Source: CAZMHN01 sp964566145
Lineage (GTDB): Bacteria > Patescibacteriota > Patescibacteriia > Veblenbacterales > UBA10138
Length of the DNA stretch: 64,000 bases
Reading direction: 5' to 3'
Assembly (NCBI GenBank): GCA_964566145.1
Contig: CAZMHN010000002.1
Location: 10,452 to 74,451, forward strand
This document shows, one piece after another, positions 35,440 through 43,801 of the stretch. The position numbers and the translations under genes were made by a program. Every line of letters starts with the position of its first letter. Within the stretch, counting starts at the first letter, position 1. The notes beneath the pieces are model-generated. The model was not told the origin of the DNA and made no database searches. It saw only the letters and a program-made list of their open reading frames with translations.

Positions 35440-36222
35440 TTAGGTCCACTGCGCCAGGCGGGATGAGATGAAGCCCACGATTGCTTCGTGGGTGGTTCGC
35501 GCATGCGCGCTCATGGGCGGGCCGAACTCAAAGTATATTTTTCGCTCTGGATAGATTGGTCCAAAGTCCTTGAGTGGCCCCTTGCCGCTCGACCAGAAGT
35601 CTGTCTTGAGCGCAATGGGCACCACCGGCACATTCGCTCGGCTGGCAAGTTTTTCGCCGATGGTGTTGAACTCGGTTTCTCTGAATATGTTTCGGCGCGT
35701 GGCCTGGGGAAAGACGACCACCGAACGTCCCTGCTTCAGACAGGGTTCGCCTTCTGACATTACCGTCATGAAGTCGCGTTTAGGATTCACGCGATCTACC
35801 ACGATGGGTTGAATGGCGCGCATGACGCGGCCGAATACGGGATATGTAAGTAGCGAGCGCTTCACCACAAAGGTGATGGGGGTGAACGTAAGGAGCAGTA
35901 CCGGGAGAACGAAGTTCTCCAGAGTGCTCATATGGTTCGCTACGAATACCACCGGCGGCTTGAGCGCCTGGAGGTGCTGCAGTCCCGTGATGCAAAAGCG
36001 TCCGCCGAACCGCTCGATATGGCGCAAGGTGGCGTAGCTGGCATCGGCCCAAACCTCATTGGTATAGCGGCCTTGTTTCGCCAGCTGGCTGCTGTGCCGC
36101 ACGATGCGGAACTGTCCCAGGTAGAACCTGAGGCTGTGCGCAAAGATGCGTTTTTGGGGCGCGGCGAGCATCTCGTAGCGCGCGTAGTTGGTAAGGTGCG
36201 CCAGGAGTCGTTCTTTATCCAT
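35440..36222 (-). CDS. Lysophospholipid acyltransferase family (PlsC-like)
   Basis: The 260-aa protein carries the acyltransferase motif I as NHMSTLE (H97, E102; HX4E instead of HX4D) and motif III as FPQATRRN instead of FPEGTRS. The order and spacing of the motifs and the phrases FVVKRSLLTYPVFG and VPVVPIALKTDFW fit a known HX4E/FPQ-type PlsC subfamily. It would acylate a lysophospholipid to phosphatidic acid or a related lipid. ATG 36222 has AGGAG 7 nt upstream; the longer in-frame start does not. A peripheral membrane location is likely; only weak hydrophobic stretches are seen. Confidence 0.85.
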   Translation of the reverse strand: MDKERLLAHLTNYARYEMLAAPQKRIFAHSLRFYLGQFRIVRHSSQLAKQGRYTNEVWADASYATLRHIERFGGRFCITGLQHLQALKPPVVFVANHMSTLENFVLPVLLLTFTPITFVVKRSLLTYPVFGRVMRAIQPIVVDRVNPKRDFMTVMSEGEPCLKQGRSVVVFPQATRRNIFRETEFNTIGEKLASRANVPVVPIALKTDFWSSGKGPLKDFGPIYPERKIYFEFGPPMSAHARTTHEAIVGFISSRLAQWT

Positions 36223-36333
36223 GGCTGTTCTCCTAAGTCTGGTTCTTTTTTCTGTGTCTTGTTTTGGCGTGCCCGAATCTAAACACACCTGGAACCCGCG
36301 GTCAATCCAGCTAAGGCACAGGTGTACAGCCGC

Positions 36334-36362
36334 TTGCAAAACACCGTAAAATCGACTAGATT
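36334..36362 (+). promoter_or_regulatory. Promoter of glyS (leaderless)
   Basis: TTGCAA (36334-36339), 17-nt spacer, TAGATT (36357-36362), ATG 36372 9 nt downstream. Confidence 0.55.
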
Positions 36363-36371
36363 AGTGGAGCC

Positions 36372-37754
36372 ATGAAGAATCAAGCACCAAATGATTTGAT
36401 GGACAAGCTTATCGCTTTGTCAAAGCAAAGGGGTATTATTTTCCCCGGGAGCGAGATTTACGGCGGGCTGGCGAACTCGTGGGATTTCGGGCCGTACGGA
36501 GCCTTACTGAAGAACAACGTCCGCCAAGCCTGGCTCAAGCACTTCGTCACCTCGCGCGACGACATGGTGCTGTTGGATAGTTCCGTCATCATGAACCCCA
36601 AAGCCTGGGAAGCCTCAGGTCACCTGCAGAATTTCACTGACCCGCTGGTCGATTGCAAGAAGTGCAAGAAGCGTTTCCGGGCCGATCACATTCTGGAGGC
36701 GCGGGCCATGCAACCAGGCTACAGCAAAGAAAAGCCCGTGGATTGGAACGAGGTGAAGTGTCCGGAGTGCGGCGGTGCGCTTACCGAGGTGCGCCAGTTC
36801 AATCTCATGTTCAAAACCACTATGGGTCCGGTGGAAGAGGAAGGGAGCGCGGTGTATCTCCGGCCCGAACTGGCCGGAGGTATGTTCACGGATTTCAAGC
36901 TTATCCAGCAGGCGAACAGGAAGAAGCTGCCGTTCGGCATAGCGCAGATGGGCAAGGCGTTCCGCAACGAAATAACGCCGGGTAATTTCATTTTCCGAAC
37001 GCGCGAGTTCGAAATCATGGAGCTGGAGTACTTCGTGAATCCTAAGGAGTGGGAACCGGCGTTCGAGATGTGGCTCAAGGCCATGAAGGCGTGGCTCAAG
37101 AGCTTGGGAGTGAAGGACGACGACTTGTACTTCCACGAGATAGAGGAAGGGGAGCGGGCGCACTACTCCAAGCGCACCGTGGACGTAGAATTCAAGTACC
37201 CGTTCGGCTTGAAGGAGCTTTACGGCCTGGCGTACCGCACGGATTATGACCTTGCCCAGCACGGCAAGTTCAGCGGAGAGGATTTCACCTACACCGATCC
37301 AGCGACCAACGAGAAATTCGTGCCGCACGTGGTGGAGCCTTCCATGGGCTTGGAGCGCACTGTGCTCGTGACTCTGCTCTCGGCCTACCACGAGGAGCAG
37401 GCGCCCACCGCCGAGGAGGGGGAGACGGATACGCGGGTCGTGTTGAAATTACCAAAGCACCTGGCGCCCGTGAAGGTGGCCGTCCTGCCGTTGTCCAAGA
37501 AAGAGGAGCTTGCGAAGGTGGCCATGCCGCTGGCCCAGGAACTCAGGCAAAAGTTCGTAGTGGAGTACGACGACACGCAATCCATCGGCCGGAGGTACCG
37601 TCGGCAGGACGAGATAGGTACGCCCTTTTGCGTGACAGTTGATTTTGACAGCTTGGAAGACAAGGCCGTCACTGTCCGCGACCGCGACAGCATGAAGCAG
37701 GAGCGGGTGAAACTCGCAGAAGCTGCTGACTACCTGGCGGAGAAGCTTGCCTAA
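36372..37754 (+). CDS. glyS: Glycyl-tRNA synthetase (homodimeric type)
   Basis: Class II synthetase of 460 aa of the alpha-2 type, not the alpha2beta2 type. Motif-rich regions include GSEIYGGLANSWDFGPYGALLKNN, two CxxC pairs (CKKC, CPEC) for zinc, FNLMFKT, RPELAGGMFTDFKL, FRNEITPGNFIFRTREFEIMELEYF, PHVVEPSMGLERTV and a C-terminal anticodon-binding domain. The M16 peptidase gene starts 4 nt after its stop, so they form one unit. Confidence 0.95.
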   Translation: MKNQAPNDLMDKLIALSKQRGIIFPGSEIYGGLANSWDFGPYGALLKNNVRQAWLKHFVTSRDDMVLLDSSVIMNPKAWEASGHLQNFTDPLVDCKKCKKRFRADHILEARAMQPGYSKEKPVDWNEVKCPECGGALTEVRQFNLMFKTTMGPVEEEGSAVYLRPELAGGMFTDFKLIQQANRKKLPFGIAQMGKAFRNEITPGNFIFRTREFEIMELEYFVNPKEWEPAFEMWLKAMKAWLKSLGVKDDDLYFHEIEEGERAHYSKRTVDVEFKYPFGLKELYGLAYRTDYDLAQHGKFSGEDFTYTDPATNEKFVPHVVEPSMGLERTVLVTLLSAYHEEQAPTAEEGETDTRVVLKLPKHLAPVKVAVLPLSKKEELAKVAMPLAQELRQKFVVEYDDTQSIGRRYRRQDEIGTPFCVTVDFDSLEDKAVTVRDRDSMKQERVKLAEAADYLAEKLA

Positions 37755-37758
37755 GCTC

Positions 37759-39027
37759 ATGTCAAAGCCGGTGTTCAAGCGGCTTCCCAATAGTTTGCCG
37801 GTTTTATCCGTCCCCATGCAGGGCACGGAGTCGGTTACGGTATTGGCCATTGCCAATGTCGGCTCGCGGTACGAGACCGCGCGCGAGCAAGGCCTTTCAC
37901 ATGTGCTGGAGCACATGCTGTTCAAAGGCACCAAGAAGTGGCCCACGGCCAAGGATTTGTCGCAAACCCTGGACGGCGTGGGTGCGGATTACAACGCGTT
38001 CACCAGCAAAGACCATACGGGCTACTATGTGCGGGTGGCCGCCAAACACCTGCCGCTCGCCATTGATGTCGTTTCCGACATGGTATGGCACCCGGTGCTA
38101 GACGGATCCGAGCTCACGCGGGAGAAGAAGGTTATTTGCGAGGAGATAAAAATGTACGAAGACAACCCCATCATGCACATCGGTGACCTGTTGGAAGGCG
38201 CGGTGTTCCGGGGTTCAAGCCTGGGGGTGAATATCGCCGGGAGCACGAAGAGCGTTACGGCGCTGACGCGCTCACAAGTAGTTCGCTATCACCGGACGCA
38301 TTATACTCCCGGGAATTTGCTGGTTGCCGTGGCAGGCAAGCTCCCCCTGCGTACCGACGCGTTGCTCAGGCAGGCGTTTGGAGAAGCGGGGCACGGCAGG
38401 CGAGGAAAGTTCCCGCCGTTCACAGGCGCTCAGCGCTCCCCCCGGGTGGTCATACAGCATAAGGATACACAGCAAGTACAGCTGGCGCTGGGGTTCCCTT
38501 CTTACGGATACCGCCACAAGAACCGGCTCGGGTTGGACCTTCTGACGCTGACTTTGGGCGGGAACATGAGCTCGCGGCTGTTCATGAGACTCCGGGAACG
38601 AGAGGGACTGTGCTACTCCATTAGCGCGTCCGCGGATGAGTATGAAGGTACGGGCGTGTTCGCGGTGCAGGCTGGCCTGGACACCTCGCGCCTGCAGCAA
38701 GCCATACGTCTGATACGCGAGGAGCTGGAGCGCACGGTACGCGAACCAGTGGACGCTGACGAGCTCCGAAAGGCCAAGGAGTACATCAAAGGCAAGCTGA
38801 CGCTGGTCATGGAGAATTCCGCGGCCAGGGCCCAATGGGCGGCCAAGCAGTTCCTGTTCGAGCGTTCGCTTGAGAGTTTGAAGGATTTTGTGGCACGTTT
38901 GGAGCGGGTCCGCTCTAGCGATCTCCGGCGCGCGGCTCAGGACGTCCTGGCGTTCCAGCGGGCCAGCCTGGCTTTGATAGGGCCCTTCAAGCAAGCCAAG
39001 CCCTGGCAAAAGCTTATTGAACCGTAG
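37759..39027 (+). CDS. M16 family zinc metallopeptidase
   Basis: The 422-aa protein has the inverted zinc motif HxxEH at H48-V-L-E51-H52, and the third ligand within CEEIKMYEDNP about 75 residues later. A second M16 domain (about 210-420) contains the usual R/Y substrate site (LCYSISASADEYEGTG). The family includes processing peptidases and insulinase-like enzymes; here it is intracellular (no signal peptide). It may clear peptides. It follows glyS closely. Confidence 0.92.
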   Translation: MSKPVFKRLPNSLPVLSVPMQGTESVTVLAIANVGSRYETAREQGLSHVLEHMLFKGTKKWPTAKDLSQTLDGVGADYNAFTSKDHTGYYVRVAAKHLPLAIDVVSDMVWHPVLDGSELTREKKVICEEIKMYEDNPIMHIGDLLEGAVFRGSSLGVNIAGSTKSVTALTRSQVVRYHRTHYTPGNLLVAVAGKLPLRTDALLRQAFGEAGHGRRGKFPPFTGAQRSPRVVIQHKDTQQVQLALGFPSYGYRHKNRLGLDLLTLTLGGNMSSRLFMRLREREGLCYSISASADEYEGTGVFAVQAGLDTSRLQQAIRLIREELERTVREPVDADELRKAKEYIKGKLTLVMENSAARAQWAAKQFLFERSLESLKDFVARLERVRSSDLRRAAQDVLAFQRASLALIGPFKQAKPWQKLIEP

Positions 39028-39033
39028 TATAGT
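39028..39033 (+). promoter_or_regulatory. -10 box of the AI-2E-type permease (leaderless)
   Basis: TATAGT lies 8 nt before ATG 39042 and directly after the M16 stop codon. Confidence 0.55.
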
Positions 39034-39041
39034 TAGGGCAT

Positions 39042-40109
39042 ATGGGACAGGCCGAATCCATGAAACTCGACATATCCGTAGCCACCTTTTTCAAGGCTTT
39101 GGCCATTGTAGTGTCGGTCTACTTCGTATACCGCGTATTGGACGTGCTGGCGCTGGTGTTCGTGGCCATTATTTTCGCTACGGCCCTGGAGCCGGCTGTG
39201 AACTGGATGAACCGCAACCGCATACCGCGGGCACTGGCCGTGCTAGTTCTGTATCTGGTCATATTCCTGGTGCTTTCGCTCATCGTCGTGCTTATGGTGC
39301 CTCCTCTGGTGGACCAGATAACCGAGCTGGCCAAGAGCTTCCCGTACTATTACGAACGGCTGCTCTCTGCGTTCTCATACGTTTCCGGCACAGGACACGA
39401 CCAGGTGGCGGCCGGTATGCAGCAGAACCTGCAGAATCTCGGCTCCAATCTGGCGCAGGCGACGAGTTCTCTCCTTTCAACGGTTATCGGTATATTCGGC
39501 GGCATACTGCAGTTCATCGTGTTGCTTACCATTGCGTTCTACCTCGTTATCGAGGAGGACGGCATCGTGCGGTTCGTTCGTTCAATCACGCCGTCTGCCT
39601 ATCAGCCTTACGTCATGCAGCTTATGCGCCGCTTAAAGCAGAAGCTGGGGTCGTGGCTCAGGGGACAGCTCCTTCTCATGCTCATCATAGGCGTGCTGAC
39701 GTACGTGGGCCTGGCGCTCCTGGGCGCTAAGTATGCTATGGTTCTCGCCTTATGGGCCGGCATCACGGAGATAGTGCCGTACGTAGGACCCATCATCGGC
39801 GCCATCCCGGCCATATTCCTGGCGCTGTCGGTGTCGCCGCTGCAGGCCCTGCTCATCACCGCGCTCTACGTGGTGGTGCAGCAGTTGGAGAATAACATCA
39901 TCGTGCCCATGGTCATGCGCCGTACGGTGGGCTTGAACCCGATCATCACCATCATCGCCATCGCCATCGGCGCCAAGCTGGGCGGCGTGATGGGGGCGGT
40001 GCTGTCCATACCCGTGGCCGTTTCTCTGGGGGTGTTCCTGTCCGACTTCTTTGACCGGCGCATGGCCGAGGAAAGCAAGCTGGAGGGAGAGGCTTCGGAC
40101 GTTTCGTAG
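39042..40109 (+). CDS. AI-2E family transporter (PerM/YdiK-like)
   Basis: The 355-aa polytopic membrane protein has about eight helices, the family core NRIPRALAVLVLYLVIFLVL, a central soluble region PLVDQITELAKSFPYYYERL, and the C-terminal motifs LWAGITEIVPYVGPIIGAIPA and NNIIVPMVMRRTVGLNPIITIIAIAIG. The family includes Na+/H+ antiporters and the TqsA autoinducer exporter, so substrate is uncertain. It is followed 13 nt later by rsmI. Confidence 0.9.
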   Translation: MGQAESMKLDISVATFFKALAIVVSVYFVYRVLDVLALVFVAIIFATALEPAVNWMNRNRIPRALAVLVLYLVIFLVLSLIVVLMVPPLVDQITELAKSFPYYYERLLSAFSYVSGTGHDQVAAGMQQNLQNLGSNLAQATSSLLSTVIGIFGGILQFIVLLTIAFYLVIEEDGIVRFVRSITPSAYQPYVMQLMRRLKQKLGSWLRGQLLLMLIIGVLTYVGLALLGAKYAMVLALWAGITEIVPYVGPIIGAIPAIFLALSVSPLQALLITALYVVVQQLENNIIVPMVMRRTVGLNPIITIIAIAIGAKLGGVMGAVLSIPVAVSLGVFLSDFFDRRMAEESKLEGEASDVS

Positions 40110-40122
40110 CCTTCCGCGTCCC

Positions 40123-40791
40123 ATGGCGGGTACGCTGTACATGGTAGCTACGCCCATAGGCAACTTGGGCGATGTTTCTGCGCGCGTACAGGAGGTACTG
40201 CGCTCGGTTTCGCTTGTGGCGTGCGAAGATACGCGCGTGACCGCCAAGCTCCTTGCCCATTTCGACATATCCAAACCGCTGGCGGCGCTGCACCACCATT
40301 CACCCGAGCGCATTGTGCGCGGCCTGGTGGAGAGGCTCGCCGCAGGCGAAGACATTGCCTATGCTTCAGACGCAGGTACGCCCGGCCTGGCCGACCCCGG
40401 AGGCAAGCTGGTGGAATCGGCGGTTTCAGCCGGCATTACCGTGGTTCCCGTACCAGGTCCCTCGGCTGTTACGGCCGTACTTTCCGTGGCCGGCCTGCCC
40501 GCGAACCAGTATATTTTTTTAGGCTACCCTCCGCACAAGAAAGGCAGGCAGGCGTTTTTCCGCGAGGCGTCGGAGTGCAGCCACGCCGTGGTTTTCTTCG
40601 AATCTACCCACCGCATTATTAAAACCCTGACCGAGCTCGGCAGAGCCATAGGCGAGCGCAAGCTGGTGGTGGGGAGAGAGCTTACGAAATTGCATGAGAC
40701 CGTTTACCGCGGCAGTGAAGCGGAGATACGCGCACAACTTGAGCAAACATCCACCAAGGGCGAATTCGTTATTGTGGTGGCGCCCAAATGA
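40123..40791 (+). CDS. rsmI: 16S rRNA 2'-O-ribose C1402 methyltransferase RsmI
   Basis: The 222-aa tetrapyrrole-methylase-fold protein starts MAGTLYMVATPIGNLGDVSARVQEVL, with ACEDTRVTAKLL, YASDAGTPGLADPG and VPVPGPSAVTAVLSVAGLP, all hallmarks of RsmI. It uses SAM to methylate C1402 in the ribosomal decoding centre. It lacks the C-terminal extension found in some homologues. ATG 40123 is the family start. Confidence 0.95.
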   Translation: MAGTLYMVATPIGNLGDVSARVQEVLRSVSLVACEDTRVTAKLLAHFDISKPLAALHHHSPERIVRGLVERLAAGEDIAYASDAGTPGLADPGGKLVESAVSAGITVVPVPGPSAVTAVLSVAGLPANQYIFLGYPPHKKGRQAFFREASECSHAVVFFESTHRIIKTLTELGRAIGERKLVVGRELTKLHETVYRGSEAEIRAQLEQTSTKGEFVIVVAPK

Positions 40792-40792
40792 A

Positions 40793-40831
40793 ACCCCCGC
40801 AGTTGACCGTTGTACGGTGCTGCAGGGGGTG
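40793..40831. terminator. Hairpin after rsmI
   Basis: ACCCCC-GCAG, inner ACCGT/ACGGT, CTGC-A-GGGGGT. On the plus strand no T-run follows. On the minus strand it ends in GGGGGTTTC, so it could terminate a leftward RNA made from 40836-41010. Confidence 0.5.
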
Positions 40832-40835
40832 GTAC

Positions 40836-40976
40836 GTATCGGTTAGGCTGTTGCGTCTCACACGGTTGGCCGACCATGTGCGACGAGGCCGCGCAGAGGC
40901 CATGGGCTTATGAGGCGTTTGGTGTGCGCTAATGTGGCCGTGCAACCAGCTTGTCGTGTTCGACAAGCCCGATACA
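40836..40976. ncRNA. Unidentified structured intergenic RNA element
   Basis: No gene is seen here. The element is closed by P1 GTATCGG (40836-40842) with CCGATAC (40969-40975). P2 is GCTGTTGC (40847-40854) with GCAA-C-CAGC (40942-40950). P3 is ACGG (40862-40865) with CCGT (40938-40941). A hairpin GCTTGTCG/CGACAAGC (40949-40956/40961-40968) follows, sharing two bases with P2, and GGCC-7-GGCC lies inside. metG appears leaderless from a -10 at 41014, so this is probably not its leader. Strand is undetermined. It matches no RNA family I know (no SRP, T-box or SAM riboswitch signature). Confidence 0.5.
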
Positions 40977-41013
40977 TTCTGGTACTTTTTAGCTGGTAGG
41001 GAAGCATAATTAC

Positions 41014-41019
41014 TATACC
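41014..41019 (+). promoter_or_regulatory. -10 box of metG (leaderless), possibly bidirectional
   Basis: TATACC lies 6 nt before ATG 41026. The overlapping minus-strand reading TATAGT (plus 41012-41017) could drive a leftward transcript through the structured element at 40836-40976. Confidence 0.45.
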
Positions 41020-41025
41020 GTACTC

Positions 41026-42441
41026 ATGTCAAGGTTCTACGTTACCACCCCTATCTACTACGTGAACGACAAGCCGCACCTAGGGCACGCGTACACCACG
41101 TTGTGCGCGGACGTTTTGGCGCGCTGGCACAAGGCGCGCGGCGACGAGGTGTTCTTTCTGACCGGCACAGATGAACACGGGGCCAAAGTGGAACAGTCGG
41201 CTAAAGAGGCGGGGCTAAGCCCGCAGGAGTTTGCGGGACAGAACGCGGAACGGTTCAAGGCCGCCTGGAATGACCTTAACATCGGTTACGATTATTTCTT
41301 GCGCACGTCCCAGCCTGAGCATGAGCAAGTGGTGAAGGATTTCATACAGCGCATCTACGACGCCGGGTACATTTATCAAGGCGAGTATGAGGGCCTTTAC
41401 TGCATTGGATGTGAGAAGTATTTGAAGGAAGATGATTTGGTCGATGACAAGTGTCCTTTGCACCCGAATCGCGAGCCGGTGAAGCAAAAGGAGAAGAACT
41501 ACTTTTTCAAGCTCTCGTCGTTCCGGGAGAAGTTGCTCACGGCCATTGAGTCTGGCGGATATTCGATAGTGCCCGACGCCAGGCGCAAGGAGATAGTCGG
41601 CAAGCTGAAGCAGGGCCTGGACGACCTGTCTATCTCCCGTGAATCAGTGGAGTGGGGCGTACGCGTGCCGTGGGACGAAACCCAGACCATATACGTATGG
41701 ATAGACGCGCTCATCAACTACTACTCGGCTACGCAGTTCGTGTCAGGCAGGCAGGAGTTTTGGCCGGCTGACGTGCACCTTTTGGCCAAGGACATAGTCT
41801 GGTTCCACGCGGTCATTTGGGAGGCCATGCTTATGGCCGCCGGTTTGCCCTTGCCTAAGGTGATAGCCACTCACGGCTTCTTCACGATTGACGGACAAAA
41901 GATGTCAAAGAGCCTGGGCAACGTGATAGACCCGAACGACCTGGTGAAGGAATTCGGCGTGGAAGCCGCGCGTTACCTAATGCTCTCCCAGCTATCATTC
42001 ACGACCGACAGCGACGTGTCCTTGGCGCGATTCCGGGAACGGTACGAATCGGATTTGGCGAACGGCCTCGGCAATACATTTTCGCGCGTAACGAACATGG
42101 TTGAGAAGTACGGGTCGCCTGCAGTAGGTTCTGCGAAAGTTCCGCCCGAACGTGAAGTAGCTGAAGAAGTGAACAATTTTCAGTTCGATATTGCATTGAG
42201 CACAATTTTTGGTTTTTTGCGGAGCATCGACCAGGAAATTGAGAAAGCTAGACCTTGGCAGATGGCAAAAGAAGGCAAAGACGAAGACGTCAAAGTGTTG
42301 CTCGCGGGTTGGACGCAAGAACTCCGGCAAGTAGCGGGACTGCTCGAACCATTTATGCCGGAAACGAGCCGGAAGATGGTAGCCGCACTGACGGCTGAAC
42401 GAATCACCAAAGCTGAACCCTTGTTCCCAAGGTTAACTTAA
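41026..42441 (+). CDS. metG: Methionyl-tRNA synthetase
   Basis: Class I synthetase of 471 aa. HIGH is HLGH at 18-21 and KMSKS is intact at 292-296. One zinc knuckle-type pair is seen (CIGC) with CPLHP following. The C-terminal anticodon domain is complete but there is no extra C-terminal tRNA-binding EMAP domain, so it is a short form. The cvpA gene starts 8 nt downstream. Confidence 0.95.
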   Translation: MSRFYVTTPIYYVNDKPHLGHAYTTLCADVLARWHKARGDEVFFLTGTDEHGAKVEQSAKEAGLSPQEFAGQNAERFKAAWNDLNIGYDYFLRTSQPEHEQVVKDFIQRIYDAGYIYQGEYEGLYCIGCEKYLKEDDLVDDKCPLHPNREPVKQKEKNYFFKLSSFREKLLTAIESGGYSIVPDARRKEIVGKLKQGLDDLSISRESVEWGVRVPWDETQTIYVWIDALINYYSATQFVSGRQEFWPADVHLLAKDIVWFHAVIWEAMLMAAGLPLPKVIATHGFFTIDGQKMSKSLGNVIDPNDLVKEFGVEAARYLMLSQLSFTTDSDVSLARFRERYESDLANGLGNTFSRVTNMVEKYGSPAVGSAKVPPEREVAEEVNNFQFDIALSTIFGFLRSIDQEIEKARPWQMAKEGKDEDVKVLLAGWTQELRQVAGLLEPFMPETSRKMVAALTAERITKAEPLFPRLT

Positions 42442-42448
42442 ATCCACT

Positions 42449-43012
42449 ATGACCACGCTCGACGTGCTCCTTCTCCTTCTCCTCGTCGGATTCGCCTGGT
42501 TCGGGTTCTGGTTCGGTCTCATTCATGCGGTGGGCGGACTGGCCGGTACCGTTCTGGGAGCCTGGCTGGCCGGACACTACTACGCCGTCGTGTCGGCGCC
42601 GTTCGAAACGCTGTTCGCCGCGGAAGGCGCCTGGCTGAAGCTGTTCTTCTTCCTGGCTATCTTCATTTTTGTGAACAGGCTCATAGGGTTCGGGTTCTAC
42701 CTGCTGGACCGCACTTTCGCATTCCTGACGCGCATGCCGTTCCTCAAGACCATAGACCGTTTGTCCGGCGCCGTGCTCGGTCTGGTGGAAGGCGCGTTCG
42801 TCATCGGACTCACGCTGGTACTGGCCTCGCAGTACCTTGAACTCTCTTCTGCAGTGGAGCAGGCCATAGCCTCTTCCCGCATCGCTTTCGGCCTCACCGC
42901 CTTCGCTGGGGTGCTTGTGCCGCTCCTGCCGGAGTTCGTGGACTACGCCAGGCCGTACCTGCCCCCGGGAGTGAACCTGCCTGCCGAACAGCCGCCGGTG
43001 TATGGTAGATAG
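42449..43012 (+). CDS. CvpA family membrane protein
   Basis: The 187-aa protein has four hydrophobic helices (about 4-22, 24-46, 63-88, 108-130) and the family pattern GFWFGLIHAVGGLAGTVLGAWLAGHYY, IFVNRLIGFGFYLLDR and LSGAVLGLVEGAFVIGL. CvpA proteins are linked to colicin V production and envelope homeostasis; the molecular role is unsettled. It overlaps tatD by 11 nt. Confidence 0.88.
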   Translation: MTTLDVLLLLLLVGFAWFGFWFGLIHAVGGLAGTVLGAWLAGHYYAVVSAPFETLFAAEGAWLKLFFFLAIFIFVNRLIGFGFYLLDRTFAFLTRMPFLKTIDRLSGAVLGLVEGAFVIGLTLVLASQYLELSSAVEQAIASSRIAFGLTAFAGVLVPLLPEFVDYARPYLPPGVNLPAEQPPVYGR

Positions 43013-43778
43013 CCATTGTCACCTCGACTTCCCGGATTACCAGGAGGATTTCGAGGCGGTACTGGAGCGCACGAGAGGAACGCTCGAGTTTGTCGTGAAC
43101 GTGGGGACCGACGTGCACACGAGCGAGCGCACGGTCGATTTGGCCGCGGCTCAAGGATTCGCGTACGCGTCCGTGGGCATACACCCGCACGACGCCTCAA
43201 CCGTTACGGATTCGGCCATGGATAGACTGCGTACCCTTACCAAAGAACCAAAGGTGGTGGCTATAGGGGAGTGCGGGCTTGATTACACGGGGTTTGCTCC
43301 CGGGCAGGAAGAAGCTGAGAAAGCCGTTCAGAAAGAGGTGTTCGTACAGCACATCGAACTGGCTCGTGAGCTGAAGTTGCCGCTCATTATCCACTGCCGC
43401 GATGCGTACGGGGATTTGCTCAAGGTTCTGACAGAGCAGGGTGGGCAATTGCGCGGCGTGGTGCACTGCTTCCTTGGCACGCCCCAAGAGGCCCGCGCGT
43501 TCATGGAACTGGGACTTTTCATTTCTTTCACCGGCATTATCACGTTCAAGAACGCCGCGCCGGAGCTGCTGGAATCCGTGCGGCAGGTTCCGCTCGCGCG
43601 CATGATGGTGGAAACCGATGCGCCGTTCCTGGCGCCGGTGCCGCATCGCGGCAAGCGCAACGAGCCGGCGTACGTCACGGAGGTGGCGAAGAAGGTGGCG
43701 GAATTGAGGGGAATAGGGTACGTCGAGGTGGAACAAAAGACCACGCAGAACGCACGGGCGCTGTTCGGCATCTCCTAG
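43002..43778 (+). CDS. TatD family metal-dependent DNase
   Basis: The 258-aa TIM-barrel hydrolase starts MVDSHCHLDFPDY with the metal-binding HxH. It contains VGIHPHD, GECGLDYTG (Glu metal ligand), PLIIHCRDA, HCFLG and METDAPFLAP (catalytic Asp). TatD enzymes act as 3'-5' exonucleases on damaged DNA/RNA. The start lies 11 nt inside cvpA, so the two are coupled. Confidence 0.93.
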   Translation: MVDSHCHLDFPDYQEDFEAVLERTRGTLEFVVNVGTDVHTSERTVDLAAAQGFAYASVGIHPHDASTVTDSAMDRLRTLTKEPKVVAIGECGLDYTGFAPGQEEAEKAVQKEVFVQHIELARELKLPLIIHCRDAYGDLLKVLTEQGGQLRGVVHCFLGTPQEARAFMELGLFISFTGIITFKNAAPELLESVRQVPLARMMVETDAPFLAPVPHRGKRNEPAYVTEVAKKVAELRGIGYVEVEQKTTQNARALFGIS

Positions 43779-43782
43779 GGAA

Positions 43783-43792
43783 GTGCTACACT
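43783..43792 (+). promoter_or_regulatory. Extended -10 promoter of rmuC (leaderless)
   Basis: TGC then TACACT (43787-43792), with ATG 43802 9 nt downstream. Confidence 0.6.
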
Positions 43793-43801
43793 TATAGCCG
43801 T

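Noticed and set aside
40836..40976. T-box, SAM riboswitch or SRP RNA upstream of metG
   Set aside because: No T-box antiterminator core, no SAM riboswitch consensus and no SRP GGAA-tetraloop domain were found; metG also appears leaderless.
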